Source: CAYUTA01 sp964447605
Lineage (GTDB): Bacteria; Bacillota; Clostridia; Christensenellales; CAG-138
DNA: 64,000 nucleotides
Direction of reading: 5' to 3'
Assembly (NCBI GenBank): GCA_964447605.1
Contig: CAYUTA010000003.1
Coordinates: 19,397-83,396 of the forward strand
Numbering within the stretch: the stretch's first letter is position 1; the number at the start of each line of letters is the position of its first letter. Below the pieces are notes generated by a model. That model did no database searches, was not told where the DNA came from, and worked only from the letters and a program-made list of their open reading frames with translations. Both the position numbers and the translations under genes were made by a program. Positions 54,803-63,721 of this stretch are shown here, piece by piece.

Positions 54803-55896
54803 GCGGCCGCCTCTTTCTTTTTGAGCACGGCGATCATGGCGGCAAGCAGAGGCGGAAGCAGCGCGGCGAGCCAGGCGAATTCCATGAGCACGGCGGCGGT
54901 GTCGATAAACCACGACAGGTTCAGCTGCTCCATGAGCGTGGCCGCGCAGATTACGCTCACCATCGCGGCCACCGCCGGCCGGATATCGCGCATTCTGGTT
55001 ACGCCCGCATACAGCAGCGCCGCGGCATATGCAAACAGTCCGCCCGCGATCATGCCCGCCAGCATCCAGAAAAATACCAGCACCTTGTCCGCCCGCAGAT
55101 ATACCCTTGCGCCGGACACCGCCATTGTGAGCCGGTACAGCGGCGCGGGCATATGCGCAAGCATGTAATTTGGATACGCCATGCCGAGAAAGAACTGCGT
55201 CGTGCCGGCGACGAGCCCGCCGCCCACCGCGGCCACCGCCGCGCCGGAGGCGGCGTTTTGCACACCGTGCACACCCCTGCCGCAAATCAGCAGACACAGC
55301 AGCGCCGGGAAAAAGCGCACGGTCCCGATTGCGCTGACGTGCAGGATCTCCGGCAGGCCGGTGCCCAGCAGCGGATACAGCCGAAACGATTCATATGCCG
55401 GAATGGCAATGATATAGGCGATCAAAAACGAAATCAGGATGACGCCGGCAAAAATCTTTGCAGTGCGCCCGATAATCTCCAGCCCCATCCATGCGAGGAT
55501 GAACAGGCAGGGCAGCAGGTACAGCGCAATATCAGACGCCTGAGCATGCACATATACATAATGGTTCATAATCAGCAGCAGCTGCGCCAGCGGCATTGCG
55601 GCCGTATACAGCAGCACCAGCACGCTGATAAACGCCATTGGCACGGAGAGCACACGCCCAAACGCAAGCCGGTACAGCTGCGAAAGATTCTCACATCGCT
55701 TGCGCCGCATGGCCTCAGCGACCAGATAGAACAGCAGCAGAGACACCATAGCCGCCAGCGCGCTGGAGACATACGCCGAATCTCCCGAATCATATGCCAC
55801 ATGCGCGTCCATCAGAAAGATGCCGCACGATATGCAGGCGATCATTGCCATGGCCGCCGATTCCTGTCTTCCGATTCGACCCTGCCTGAGATTCAT
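54799..55896 (-). CDS. gerB: Spore germination permease, GerB family
   Basis: 365 residues with about ten hydrophobic helices of the APC-superfamily fold. After a short basic start (MNLRQGRIGRQE), the helices include CISCGIFLMDAHVAYD and MAFISVLVLLYTAAM. In germinant receptors this subunit binds the nutrient. The ATG at 55896 overlaps the gerA stop by 4 bases, and its own stop overlaps gerC by 4: a tightly coupled A-B-C operon. Confidence 0.9.
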   Translation of the reverse strand: MNLRQGRIGRQESAAMAMIACISCGIFLMDAHVAYDSGDSAYVSSALAAMVSLLLFYLVAEAMRRKRCENLSQLYRLAFGRVLSVPMAFISVLVLLYTAAMPLAQLLLIMNHYVYVHAQASDIALYLLPCLFILAWMGLEIIGRTAKIFAGVILISFLIAYIIAIPAYESFRLYPLLGTGLPEILHVSAIGTVRFFPALLCLLICGRGVHGVQNAASGAAVAAVGGGLVAGTTQFFLGMAYPNYMLAHMPAPLYRLTMAVSGARVYLRADKVLVFFWMLAGMIAGGLFAYAAALLYAGVTRMRDIRPAVAAMVSVICAATLMEQLNLSWFIDTAAVLMEFAWLAALLPPLLAAMIAVLKKKEAAA

Positions 55897-57506
55897 ACCG
55901 GACGTCCCTTCGTATTCATTATATCGCTTGGGCGTAGGTGCGGCGTCAAGCGCCCACGAAACAGCACCGGTCCCTTGCTGTACGTTTTGGGCGATACGGG
56001 CGACAAAAACGGCACGCCGTAGGACTTGAGCGCCGAAAGCAGCGCAACCGTGACCAACACTGCGGAAAACAGTCCGAGCAGGCCGCCGATCCATGAGAAA
56101 AAGGCGAGCGTAATGCGATAGTATGCGGTTGCGAGCTGGAGCGAATAGTCGGGGATGGTGAAATTGCCAAGCCCCGCAAGCGCAACGATGATGAGCACAA
56201 CCTTACTGACAATGTTGGCGGAAACGGCCGCCTGCCCCAATATGAGTCCGCCGATGATGCCGATGCTCTGGCCCATTGCACCCGGCACGCTGATGGTCGC
56301 CTCCCGCAGCAGCTGAAACATCAGCAGCAAAAACAGCATTTCCACAGGAAGCGGTAAAAACACCATGTTGCGCGAGGCGATCACGGTCGAGAGAATCTCC
56401 CCGCTGAGCATCCCCTGATGATGCATGGCCAGCGCGAGAAAATAGGCCGGCATGATGATGGAAAGCAGTGTGCCGAGATAGCGGACCAGGCGTATGAGCG
56501 TGCCCACGGGCTGGCGCACATACACGTCCTCTCCCGAGCTCATGAGCGTAAAGAGCGTTGCGGGCATCACATTGGCCTGCGGGCTTCCCTCGCATAATAC
56601 GCCGACGTGGCCCTGCATCAGCAATGCCGCAACGCGGTCGGGCCGCTCGGTGGAAAGCGACTGTGGCAGCGGTGAAAACGGGTGCGCCTCGGTCATCTGC
56701 TCCAGCATGCCGATTGAGAGCACCATGAGCGTATCGACGGCGCCGAAGCGGCGCTTCACCTCGTTGACAAGCGTCCGGTTTGCCAGGCCCTCCCGGTAAA
56801 CGATGGCGATGCGGTTATTGTTTTTGCCGCCGGATTTGCGGAATTCGCAGACAAAATCATCGGTTTTGATGATGCGGCGCAGCAGCGTGATATTCGTGCG
56901 GATATTTTCGGTAAAGCCCTCGTTCGGGCCGAGGATGACCACCTCGTTTTGCGGCGTTGAAACACTGCGGCTGACAAACCCGCGCGTGTCCATGAGCACG
57001 GCGTGGCTGTCGCCTTCAAGGAAAACGGCGGTACGGCCTTCCTCGATGGCGGTTTTGGCGTCCAGCCAGCTATCTGTAAGCTCGGCCTCCTGCATGGAGA
57101 ATACGCGGTTAAGCGCAAACTGGGCGCGTTCATTTTCCGCGCAGTCGAGCTTGCGCGTGCGCATGCCCGGGCGCAGGATGAAGTCGTTGATCAGCTTTTC
57201 GTTGGCCATGCCGTTCAAAAACGCCGCCATTGCCGGAAACTGGCCCGCAAACAGGAATGTTCGCAGAATCAGGTCCGGGTTGATCTCGCCGCGCAGCTCT
57301 TCCGACAGGCGATCCCGGTTGGCCTGCACGCTTGTCGAGATCGCGTCGTTTTGCTCCGCTTCCGGCTCCGGGCCGGGCTTTACGCGTTCCTGCCACCCGC
57401 CCCAGCGCGCAGGCTCGCCCCGCTCGGTTTCCAGCAGCTCAAACTCCGCCGGCTGCCGGTCGAAAGCGAACAATCCCCTCAGCCCATGTTTACGCATTCT
57501 TTCCAT
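55893..57506 (-). CDS. gerA: Spore germination protein, GerA family
   Basis: About 537 residues. A long N-terminal cytoplasmic domain carries the family motifs NPDLILRTFLFAGQFPAMAAF, EGDSHAVLMDTRGFVSRSVS and GPNEGFTENIRTN, and about five C-terminal helices follow from residue ~300 (TLIRLVRYLGTLLSI, MGQSIGIIGGLILGQAAV). GerA subunits form the ion channel of the receptor that triggers germination. I take ATG 57506; TTG 57524 or ATG 57497 are also possible as no ribosome site is clearly better. PadR diverges from it. Confidence 0.9.
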   Translation of the reverse strand: MERMRKHGLRGLFAFDRQPAEFELLETERGEPARWGGWQERVKPGPEPEAEQNDAISTSVQANRDRLSEELRGEINPDLILRTFLFAGQFPAMAAFLNGMANEKLINDFILRPGMRTRKLDCAENERAQFALNRVFSMQEAELTDSWLDAKTAIEEGRTAVFLEGDSHAVLMDTRGFVSRSVSTPQNEVVILGPNEGFTENIRTNITLLRRIIKTDDFVCEFRKSGGKNNNRIAIVYREGLANRTLVNEVKRRFGAVDTLMVLSIGMLEQMTEAHPFSPLPQSLSTERPDRVAALLMQGHVGVLCEGSPQANVMPATLFTLMSSGEDVYVRQPVGTLIRLVRYLGTLLSIIMPAYFLALAMHHQGMLSGEILSTVIASRNMVFLPLPVEMLFLLLMFQLLREATISVPGAMGQSIGIIGGLILGQAAVSANIVSKVVLIIVALAGLGNFTIPDYSLQLATAYYRITLAFFSWIGGLLGLFSAVLVTVALLSALKSYGVPFLSPVSPKTYSKGPVLFRGRLTPHLRPSDIMNTKGRPV

Positions 57507-57640
57507 AGCAGACAGTATCTGCAATTTTTCCCGTCGTCATTCAGCGGGCGACGCGGCGGCGCCGAACCATGCCTCCGTGTTGCATGTTGCATAGGGAAGG
57601 AGCCCTATTAAAAAGTATCCGAATTTCATTAACTATTTGC

Positions 57641-57691
57641 TTGACATATAGTGTGATACACATTAAGATAATATTGCACAATATAGTGCAA
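57641..57691 (+). promoter_or_regulatory. Promoter and operator of the PadR gene
   Basis: TTGACA at 57641-57646, 17-base spacer, TAAGAT at 57664-57669. Overlapping the expected transcript start is a perfect inverted repeat TTGCAC-AATATA-GTGCAA (57674-57691), a likely PadR binding site; a second small palindrome (GTGT-GAT-ACAC, 57651-57661) lies between the boxes. Confidence 0.7.
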
Positions 57692-57706
57692 GAGGGAGGC
57701 GGAATA

Positions 57707-58048
57707 TTGAACTGCGATGAAATCGTATCCGGCCTGATTCTGGAATTACGGCGGGGAACACTGATTTTGCTGGTATTAAGCCAGTTGCGGGAACCGATGT
57801 ATGGGTATTATCTTATTAAAAACCTGCAGGAAGCCGGCATTCCCATCGAGGCGAACACGTTGTATCCGCTCATGCGCAGGCTGGAGGCGCAGGGGCTGCT
57901 TACAAGCCGCTGGGAGACCGGCGGGGCAAAGCCGCGCAAATATTATGGCATCACCGAGGACGGGAGAATCGTGCTGGAAAAGGCCGGAGCCCATTGGCGG
58001 GCGTTTTCCGCACAAGTAAATACATTGCTGGAGGGACCGCAAGCATGA
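57707..58048 (+). CDS. PadR-family transcriptional regulator
   Basis: A 113-residue winged-helix repressor. The core RRGTLILLVLSQL, then MYGYYLIKNLQEAG, IEANTLYPLMRRLEAQGLL and KPRKYYGITEDG follow the PadR pattern exactly. Start chosen at TTG 57707 behind GGGAGGCGG. It probably represses its own promoter through the palindrome at 57674-57691. The stop overlaps the start of a following gene (ATGA), which in other genomes encodes a membrane protein regulated with PadR; here that gene is cut short. Confidence 0.88.
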   Translation: MNCDEIVSGLILELRRGTLILLVLSQLREPMYGYYLIKNLQEAGIPIEANTLYPLMRRLEAQGLLTSRWETGGAKPRKYYGITEDGRIVLEKAGAHWRAFSAQVNTLLEGPQA

Positions 58049-59227
58049 CCAACGATTTAATCGAACGCTATATCTATGCCGTAACAAAAAAGCTGCCGGC
58101 AAAGCAGCAAAAGGACATATCGGAAGAGCTGAGGACGCTGATAGCCGATAGATATTGGTAAGCCCCGTATTATAGGCGCAAACGGGCAGCGTGAACGATT
58201 CGCCGGAGGTCACCTTTTCCGGCAGTTTGATCTCATCAAAAGAAAACTTAACGGGTTGTGATACATTGACGCGGAACGCCGCCGCCTCGGCATAAGCGAC
58301 ATTGTCGGTACGCTCATAAAGAATCGTTACCGACATGCTATGTATTCCGCCCAAAGCCATCGGCAGCACCTGCATCTCAAATGCAAACTCTTTTTCTTTG
58401 CCGGATGGCAGGCTCCGCAGATATTGGGCGCTGTAATCGCTAATCAGAATAATATTATCATCGTCGCTGACAATCGTAACGCGGACATTGTGCGCCGTCC
58501 GTTTGCCAACGTTTTTTATCAGCATCTTTACATCAAACGTATCGCCGCGGGAAATGCTGTTGGGCGAAACCATGCATTCCGTGGTCACTAGCACAGGCTT
58601 GGAAGCGGTCGGGCCGCTGCTTCCATTGCTGGATGACGCAGGCTGTTGCGGTTCAACCGGGACGGGGTCGCCTGCGCCGTCCGTGATCGTTACATAGGTC
58701 GTAAACTCCTGCAAAATGTCATATCCTGCCGCATCGCGTCCCTCAATTACAATAATGACCGGGTACACTCCATTTTCACGCTCTGGAACAAGCGCAAGGT
58801 CGAATCGAACATAATAGCAATTTGCGGTATCGGGTCCGCCGTTGATAATCTGTGGACCCAATGCAACGGTCTTCTGATAATTTCCGAATACAAACGGCGA
58901 ACCGGCAATCGCGCCCAAGTTCGGCGTGGCAATGATCGTGCTTCCGGCAATGTCGCCGCTGGCAATCAAGGGTAATACAATCGTTGCCGTTCCGCCGCTC
59001 ACAACAGGGGAATAGCCTTGGCTGTATGTTTTCGTCATACCATCGTAAAGGTTTTTGTTATCAATCGACAGCGTGACCGGAATTGGTTTGGGTGTCGCAG
59101 GCGTTTCAGCAAGGCTGATGACAAAAACATCCGGTGTTTCTGCCGGAGTCTCCGTATCATTTTCTGCAAGAGCCAATGATGGTATTAAAAGCATGAGCAA
59201 AATTAATGCAAATCTTATTCGTTTCAT
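57776..59227 (-). CDS. CARDB-like exported protein, C terminus replaced at a junction
   Basis: The 483-residue open frame begins with a signal peptide (MKRIRFALILLMLLIPSLALA) and beta-rich modules homologous in layout to the CARDB protein at 49047-50633 (e.g. DTFDVKMLIKNVGKRTAHNV; SFTLPVCAYNTGLTNIY). The homologous part stops about residue 360, at position ~58148. The remaining ~120 residues are merely the antisense of the PadR operon and are not a natural protein end: the second half of the CARDB module, the transmembrane helix and the tail are missing. Probably a 3'-truncated gene. The ABC genes at 59254-61634 lie just upstream in transcription order (26-base gap). Confidence 0.65.
   Translation of the reverse strand: MKRIRFALILLMLLIPSLALAENDTETPAETPDVFVISLAETPATPKPIPVTLSIDNKNLYDGMTKTYSQGYSPVVSGGTATIVLPLIASGDIAGSTIIATPNLGAIAGSPFVFGNYQKTVALGPQIINGGPDTANCYYVRFDLALVPERENGVYPVIIVIEGRDAAGYDILQEFTTYVTITDGAGDPVPVEPQQPASSSNGSSGPTASKPVLVTTECMVSPNSISRGDTFDVKMLIKNVGKRTAHNVRVTIVSDDDNIILISDYSAQYLRSLPSGKEKEFAFEMQVLPMALGGIHSMSVTILYERTDNVAYAEAAAFRVNVSQPVKFSFDEIKLPEKVTSGESFTLPVCAYNTGLTNIYRLSASSALPICPFAALPAAFLLRHRYSVRLNRWSCLRSLQQCIYLCGKRPPMGSGLFQHDSPVLGDAIIFARLCPAGLPAACKQPLRLQPAHERIQRVRLDGNAGFLQVFNKIIPIHRFPQLA
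58045..58161 (+). pseudogene. Truncated PadR-partner gene (permease-prefix/HAAS-like N terminus)
   Basis: Starts at ATG 58045 overlapping the padR stop and reads MTNDLIERYIYAVTKKLPAK, then QQKDISEELRTLIAD, the conserved beginning of the helical permease-prefix (HAAS-like) domain that follows many PadR genes. After ~36 residues the frame hits a stop (58159-58161). From about 58147 the DNA instead belongs to the end of the minus-strand CARDB-like gene. The gene has lost its 3' part at this junction. Confidence 0.65.
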
Positions 59228-59253
59228 ATGCTATCACCTCCCGCTTATGGGGT

Positions 59254-59901
59254 TCATTCTTTCACCATCGTCATCACGCCCGCGTCCATCTCGCAGACGG
59301 TATCGCATAGCGCCTCTATATCCTGAATGTTGTGGCTGGCAAGCAGGATTGTTCGGCCATCCGTTGCCAGCGACTTGAACAGCTCTCGCATCTCCGCCAC
59401 GCCATGCTTGTCGAGGCCGTTCATGGGCTCGTCGAGAATCATCAAGCTCGGTTCTTCCATAATGGCTTGCGCGATGCCGAGCCGTTGCCGCATACCAAGC
59501 GAATATTTCCCGACGGGTTTGGATGACATGGGATCGAGACCGACACGCCGGATGGTATCAGCAATCTGTTTGAGGCTGATCTTGCGTTTCAGCCCGGCAA
59601 GAATTTCAAGGTTTTTCAGTCCCGAAAGCTGCGGAAGGAATCCCGGCGATTCGATGATGATCCCAATATCGCTAGGAAAGTCCACATCCTTGCCGATCTG
59701 CTTGCCATCTACGAATACCCTGCCGGAGGTAGGCATGAGGAAGCCGCAGACACATTTGAACATCACAGTTTTGCCGGAGCCGTTGTTGCCGACCACACCA
59801 TGAATCCTGCCACGTTCAAAATTGCGGGATACGCCTTTTAACACGGTATCCTGCCCAAATGCCTTGACCAACTCTTGTATCTCAATTGCGTGTTCCGTCA
59901 T
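59254..59901 (-). CDS. ABC exporter ATPase (CcmA/BcrA type)
   Basis: A 215-residue ATPase. Walker A GNNGSGKT at 38-45, signature YSLGMRQRLGIAQAI (around 133-147), Walker B LMILDEPMNGLD, and the H-loop in LLASHN are clear. The short length and DEPMNGLD motif are typical of drug or lantibiotic exporters with ABC-2 permeases. Start at ATG 59901, overlapping the permease stop by 4 bases, so the two are cotranslated. Confidence 0.9.
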   Translation of the reverse strand: MTEHAIEIQELVKAFGQDTVLKGVSRNFERGRIHGVVGNNGSGKTVMFKCVCGFLMPTSGRVFVDGKQIGKDVDFPSDIGIIIESPGFLPQLSGLKNLEILAGLKRKISLKQIADTIRRVGLDPMSSKPVGKYSLGMRQRLGIAQAIMEEPSLMILDEPMNGLDKHGVAEMRELFKSLATDGRTILLASHNIQDIEALCDTVCEMDAGVMTMVKE

Positions 59902-61634
59902 TCGTCCACCCCCGCAAAATGGAAATTGTAGCGGCGCAATGCCAGCAGTGTCAGCACATAGAGCAGCACGATTGCCACGCCGAAAATCAGATACGTCTGC
60001 CACAGACGGGGCAACAGGTCATAGCCAAAGTTATGCATGTGGTAGGTTGCCTGATTCAACGGCGAAAGCCAGCCTACCGCGACGTTCGCTTTGTACATCA
60101 GCTCATCCGGCAGCTTGAATATCTGCTTGAACAGTTGTGGATTCAGCAGGAAACCAAACAGGCTAAAACCAAATGCCGCCGCAATGCCTGCCGACTTGCC
60201 GTGCCGGATGTTGACAAACAGCATGAGGAACACCATCAGCAGCGTATACAGTAACATGAGCAGCAGAATCGTGGAGGCGCACTGATACGGGCGGCTCAGC
60301 TCAAGAACCTTGACCAACGCGGGCAGCGCCACCGCCTTTCCCGCGCCGGAGTAGCCGAGGATCGCCGCCGTTTCTGACCACATATTGCCGATGAAGCTAT
60401 TTCCCATGCAGATAATGGTGGTCGCAAGGAAAATAAACCCGATGTACATTAAGGTGGCCAGCGTAATATAGAGCGTCTGCCCTGCTAGCCATGTGCGCCG
60501 CCGCATGCGGATGAGGTAGTACGGTACGCCTGCGCCAAGAAACGGCATGTCCACAAACAGCAGCACCAGCAGCAGCGAGATCAGCAGTACGGAGTTTGCA
60601 TCGCCAAACGTCCACACGAACGGCTCAAAGGCTTGCATGGTGGTTTCCATATCGTAGGCAAAGGAAGCCGCCTTGTCCGAAAGCAGAAAACACAGGATGA
60701 ATGCCAGCGCAAAGGTCAGTGCTACCCGCGCGTTTCCGCGCCACATACGAAAGTTATACCGTACCACCGAGCCGATCTGCCGGATTTCCCGAAACACGCC
60801 CTGTGCCCTTGCAGGATGAAACGGACGCTCCAGCACGATGCGCCGCTGCGGGAACAAGGTACGGATGGATTTCCGTGCATTGTCATCCCGCAGATGGTCT
60901 TGGGCGATCACATAAAAGCCTAACATCGCCCCCGCCAGCAACACGATGATGGTCACGGCTGCGCTCCACCCGCCGAATGGCCACTTGCCGTTCAAGGTCA
61001 TATAGTTCTGCGGGTTCAGCATGAAAATATCCCGCGCATACCGCTCTTGCAGGATGATGAGCACATAGTAGAGGATAAACGGCGCGGCGTAGGCCATGTA
61101 ATTGTTCATAGTCACGGTAGAAAGTAGCATGCCCAGCATGGCAAACAGCGCCCCGGCCAATCCATACAGGCACATCATCCCGATCAGCTTCCCCAGTTGG
61201 GATTCCACAGGCTTGCCTGAAAAGGTCTCCACGGGGATTACCGCCAACGTGACGATGATATGCCCTGCCAGAATCCCCAGCGCCAAAGCCAGAAAGCCGG
61301 AGATTGCACAGGCCAGTTCTTTCCCCATGATGTATCGGGACACGGTGGTTCGGGGCAGGAACTGTTTGAGGTAGCCGCTTTTCACGTCGTCCACAAACGC
61401 GCCCGCATATGGGATGGTTGCCAGAATGGGAGCCGCAAACAGAATCGCGTCCCCTGCAAGCGCCTTGACCGTAATGCCTTGATGCGCCCATAAGGTTGCC
61501 GTGGGCGCATCAAGCATATAGACGGCAAGCACATCTGAAAACGCGCCGAATAGAACGCATAGCATGGTGCCAAGCAGGCAAAATGCGAACGGTTTGCCAA
61601 GGGCGCGGTTCAGGTCGGATAATAGCACTGGCAA
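59898..61634 (-). CDS. ABC exporter permease, long, apparently two-halved
   Basis: A 578-residue membrane protein partnered with the ATPase that overlaps its 3' end. Six or so helices in the first half (to about residue 245) are followed by a cytoplasmic basic linker (RKSIRTLFPQRRIVLERPFH), then IGSVVRYNFRMWRGNAR begins a second set of about six helices. Each half looks like one ABC-2-type subunit, so this may be a fused pair. Start at TTG 61634 behind GGGAGGG; a GTG 6 bases downstream is possible. Substrate unknown. Confidence 0.85.
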   Translation of the reverse strand: MPVLLSDLNRALGKPFAFCLLGTMLCVLFGAFSDVLAVYMLDAPTATLWAHQGITVKALAGDAILFAAPILATIPYAGAFVDDVKSGYLKQFLPRTTVSRYIMGKELACAISGFLALALGILAGHIIVTLAVIPVETFSGKPVESQLGKLIGMMCLYGLAGALFAMLGMLLSTVTMNNYMAYAAPFILYYVLIILQERYARDIFMLNPQNYMTLNGKWPFGGWSAAVTIIVLLAGAMLGFYVIAQDHLRDDNARKSIRTLFPQRRIVLERPFHPARAQGVFREIRQIGSVVRYNFRMWRGNARVALTFALAFILCFLLSDKAASFAYDMETTMQAFEPFVWTFGDANSVLLISLLLVLLFVDMPFLGAGVPYYLIRMRRRTWLAGQTLYITLATLMYIGFIFLATTIICMGNSFIGNMWSETAAILGYSGAGKAVALPALVKVLELSRPYQCASTILLLMLLYTLLMVFLMLFVNIRHGKSAGIAAAFGFSLFGFLLNPQLFKQIFKLPDELMYKANVAVGWLSPLNQATYHMHNFGYDLLPRLWQTYLIFGVAIVLLYVLTLLALRRYNFHFAGVDE

Positions 61635-61677
61635 GATTTTCCCTCCCAAACGAGTTCCAATTAGTTCACCTTCTATG

Positions 61678-63024
61678 TCAAGTCGTGGGAATGGCCATCA
61701 TAGACATAACAGGATCAACTCTTGATCCATCCACAGCATTAAGTGCGATTATTGTTATTGCTCCAGCAGCATCATTGTCAACATATTCAATAAGCCACGT
61801 TGGTGCAAGGACGGCTTGATCTACTGAATCATCTGTGCGCATAAGAGTATTTGTTAGCGTTAGCGATTGGACAGTTATGTTAACAGATGTCTGTTGGAGA
61901 TTTTCTGTCCACTTCGTCCCATATTTAATGATATTTCGAACCTTTTCCTGTATTTGTTCGAATGGCATTAGCATCACGTTTTCATTAGCTACTGATGCAA
62001 TGTTTATTGGATTCTCCCAACTAAGCCATCCAACACCGTTTTCATCAATGTACATGGATAACGTCTCGGGATGCCAAGGCGCTGTAAATTCACATGGTTC
62101 ATATTGCAATGCTCCTGCAAAGCTCATATGACTAATATCAATGGGAAGACTCTCCCCATCGTTCCGGCACAGCGTCACCATCCAACCAACACTCATGATT
62201 TCATATGTATAGCGACGGATTACACGTGCTTTTTCAATTGCGGCAATTCCCATATTGTCCACCCCAATTTCTTGAGCAATCTGCAATGCATATTCTTTCG
62301 CACGATCTTGTTCAAGAGATACATCTATTGTCGTTCCTGTTGGCTCACCAGGATACGCATCCCCGGCGACAACCCACGACTCTAGTTGCATGATACCCAT
62401 ATGATACTTCGTTGCATATAAAGTAGCATCCGTCGCGCTGATTTGACAAACTGTCGAATCTTCTTGTTCAAAAGAATATCGGAAAGGACGGGAAACTAAA
62501 TCGACATTATTTGGTTCATAATAAGGGATATCCGTCGGAGTATTAAGTAATTCCTCTTGCAATGCAGCAATTCTTTCCGCCTGTTCTTCAAAAGGCTCAT
62601 ATGATAGTGCCCCATTATTATAAACTGCGGCACCTCTCACTACAGCCTCTAATTCTTCTTTTATGTCATCAGCAGTACGGGCCGTTTCGTAAGCACGTTT
62701 TGGATGATTTACAAAAGCATTAATAAACTTTTCTAGTACAAGATCATCGATTTCACGGCGAACAACGCTGAAAACAGGATGGTTCAACGTTGCGGGCATA
62801 ATAATATCGGCATTAATACTACACTTGAGATTCCCCTCATTGTACTCTTCCACCCATTTTTCATTATTCGCATATGTTTGAGTTGGAACAGCTGTAGCGG
62901 CAATTGCATCTTCAAATTTTCCATCAGCTTTATTGGTAACAATTTCTGCTGATGGGGTTGGTTGACAAGCACATAAGCACATAGTCACACTCAGCATACA
63001 GATCAGACTTCTTGCTTTTCTCAT
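61678..63024 (-). CDS. Lipoprotein of unknown function (possibly DUF6034-like)
   Basis: 448 residues. A lipoprotein signal ends at MCLCACQPTPS, with the lipidated Cys about residue 20. The mature part is mixed alpha/beta with no motif I can assign; the CQPTP...VVNKADG style start recalls the DUF6034 family of Clostridia, stated only as a possibility. ATG 63024 follows GGAGA. Codons here are visibly more AT-rich than in the genes to the left, suggesting transfer. It precedes the ABC exporter by 43 bases and may be cotranscribed with it. Confidence 0.7.
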   Translation of the reverse strand: MRKARSLICMLSVTMCLCACQPTPSAEIVTNKADGKFEDAIAATAVPTQTYANNEKWVEEYNEGNLKCSINADIIMPATLNHPVFSVVRREIDDLVLEKFINAFVNHPKRAYETARTADDIKEELEAVVRGAAVYNNGALSYEPFEEQAERIAALQEELLNTPTDIPYYEPNNVDLVSRPFRYSFEQEDSTVCQISATDATLYATKYHMGIMQLESWVVAGDAYPGEPTGTTIDVSLEQDRAKEYALQIAQEIGVDNMGIAAIEKARVIRRYTYEIMSVGWMVTLCRNDGESLPIDISHMSFAGALQYEPCEFTAPWHPETLSMYIDENGVGWLSWENPINIASVANENVMLMPFEQIQEKVRNIIKYGTKWTENLQQTSVNITVQSLTLTNTLMRTDDSVDQAVLAPTWLIEYVDNDAAGAITIIALNAVDGSRVDPVMSMMAIPTT

Positions 63025-63054
63025 AGTTAGTCTCCTTTATGTGTTTTTCATTCA

Positions 63055-63083
63055 TGGGTCTGTGGGTAACACCCTCAGACCCA
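63055..63083 (-). terminator. Hairpin after the small secreted protein gene
   Basis: TGGGTCTG (63055-63062) pairs with CAGACCCA (63076-63083), with an inner GGGT/ACCC stem and a 3-base loop. It is 12 bases after the stop of the minus-strand gene at 63095. No U-run follows directly. Confidence 0.5.
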
Positions 63084-63094
63084 CGTTCCAATTA

Positions 63095-63529
63095 CTAAAA
63101 CGCCCAAAATTGTCCAGACGAAGACATGTTAATAGTGTTTTGGTGGTCGCCTTCATGATAATAGGGATTGGTAATTCGCATGTGCATTGTATTACAATCA
63201 TGTGCACTGGAATACAAGGGTACAGTATACCCATGCGTTCCACTGCTAGGGATTTGAGTAACACCGCTCATCGTGATCTTATCTGTCTTATCACTAATAG
63301 CCTGTGCATACGAATAGCCTTTTCCGCTCACGGAGGCAGCCGTTTGACAGTACGTTGTTCCATATGATTCGCCTGAATACTTAATGATCCAGTTGGAAGT
63401 TATATATCTGGTAGTGCATGTTCCAGACGAAAAGGGTCTGTTTCCATGATAGACTCCAGATGCCAGTGCCGTGCTGGAAAGCGCGAACAATAAAATCAGA
63501 ACGAGCAGCACCGAAATAATTTTCTTCAT
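63095..63529 (-). CDS. Small secreted protein, 144 residues, function unknown
   Basis: A clear Sec signal peptide (MKKIISVLLVLILLFALSS, cleavage after ALA at residue 23) and a mature ~120-residue domain rich in Ser, Thr, Tyr and Gly, with TSNWIIKYSGESYGTTYC, then SAHDCNTMHMRITNPYYHEG. Cysteines at three places could form disulphides. No family recognised. It starts behind AAAGGAG. A structured element lies in its leader (63584-63644). AT-rich like its neighbours. Confidence 0.75.
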   Translation of the reverse strand: MKKIISVLLVLILLFALSSTALASGVYHGNRPFSSGTCTTRYITSNWIIKYSGESYGTTYCQTAASVSGKGYSYAQAISDKTDKITMSGVTQIPSSGTHGYTVPLYSSAHDCNTMHMRITNPYYHEGDHQNTINMSSSGQFWAF

Positions 63530-63583
63530 AAGTAGCTCCTTTCAAATAGTTGCATTATTATAGTCACAAGGTATATAATAATT

Positions 63584-63644
63584 TGTCCTTGCAAACGCCA
63601 TCACTTTCGTGATGTGGGCCACCCGCTCATAGTTTACAAGGACA
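63584..63644 (-). ncRNA. Structured leader element upstream of the secreted-protein gene
   Basis: On the minus strand a 13-pair stem (TGTCCTTGTAAAC with GTTTGCAAGGACA, one G-U pair) encloses a small GGG-TGG-CCC stem and a perfect hairpin CATCAC-GAAA-GTGATG with a GNRA tetraloop. This closed, multi-branch shape with a GAAA loop is typical of folded RNA. It matches no riboswitch class that I know by eye. It lies ~55 bases upstream of the coding start. Confidence 0.5.
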
Positions 63645-63721
63645 TTTTCTTTGCCACAATCATACGCATCCCCCCTCATACCATGCTTGTCCTTATTGCG
63701 CTCGTGGAGCGCAGCGAAAAC

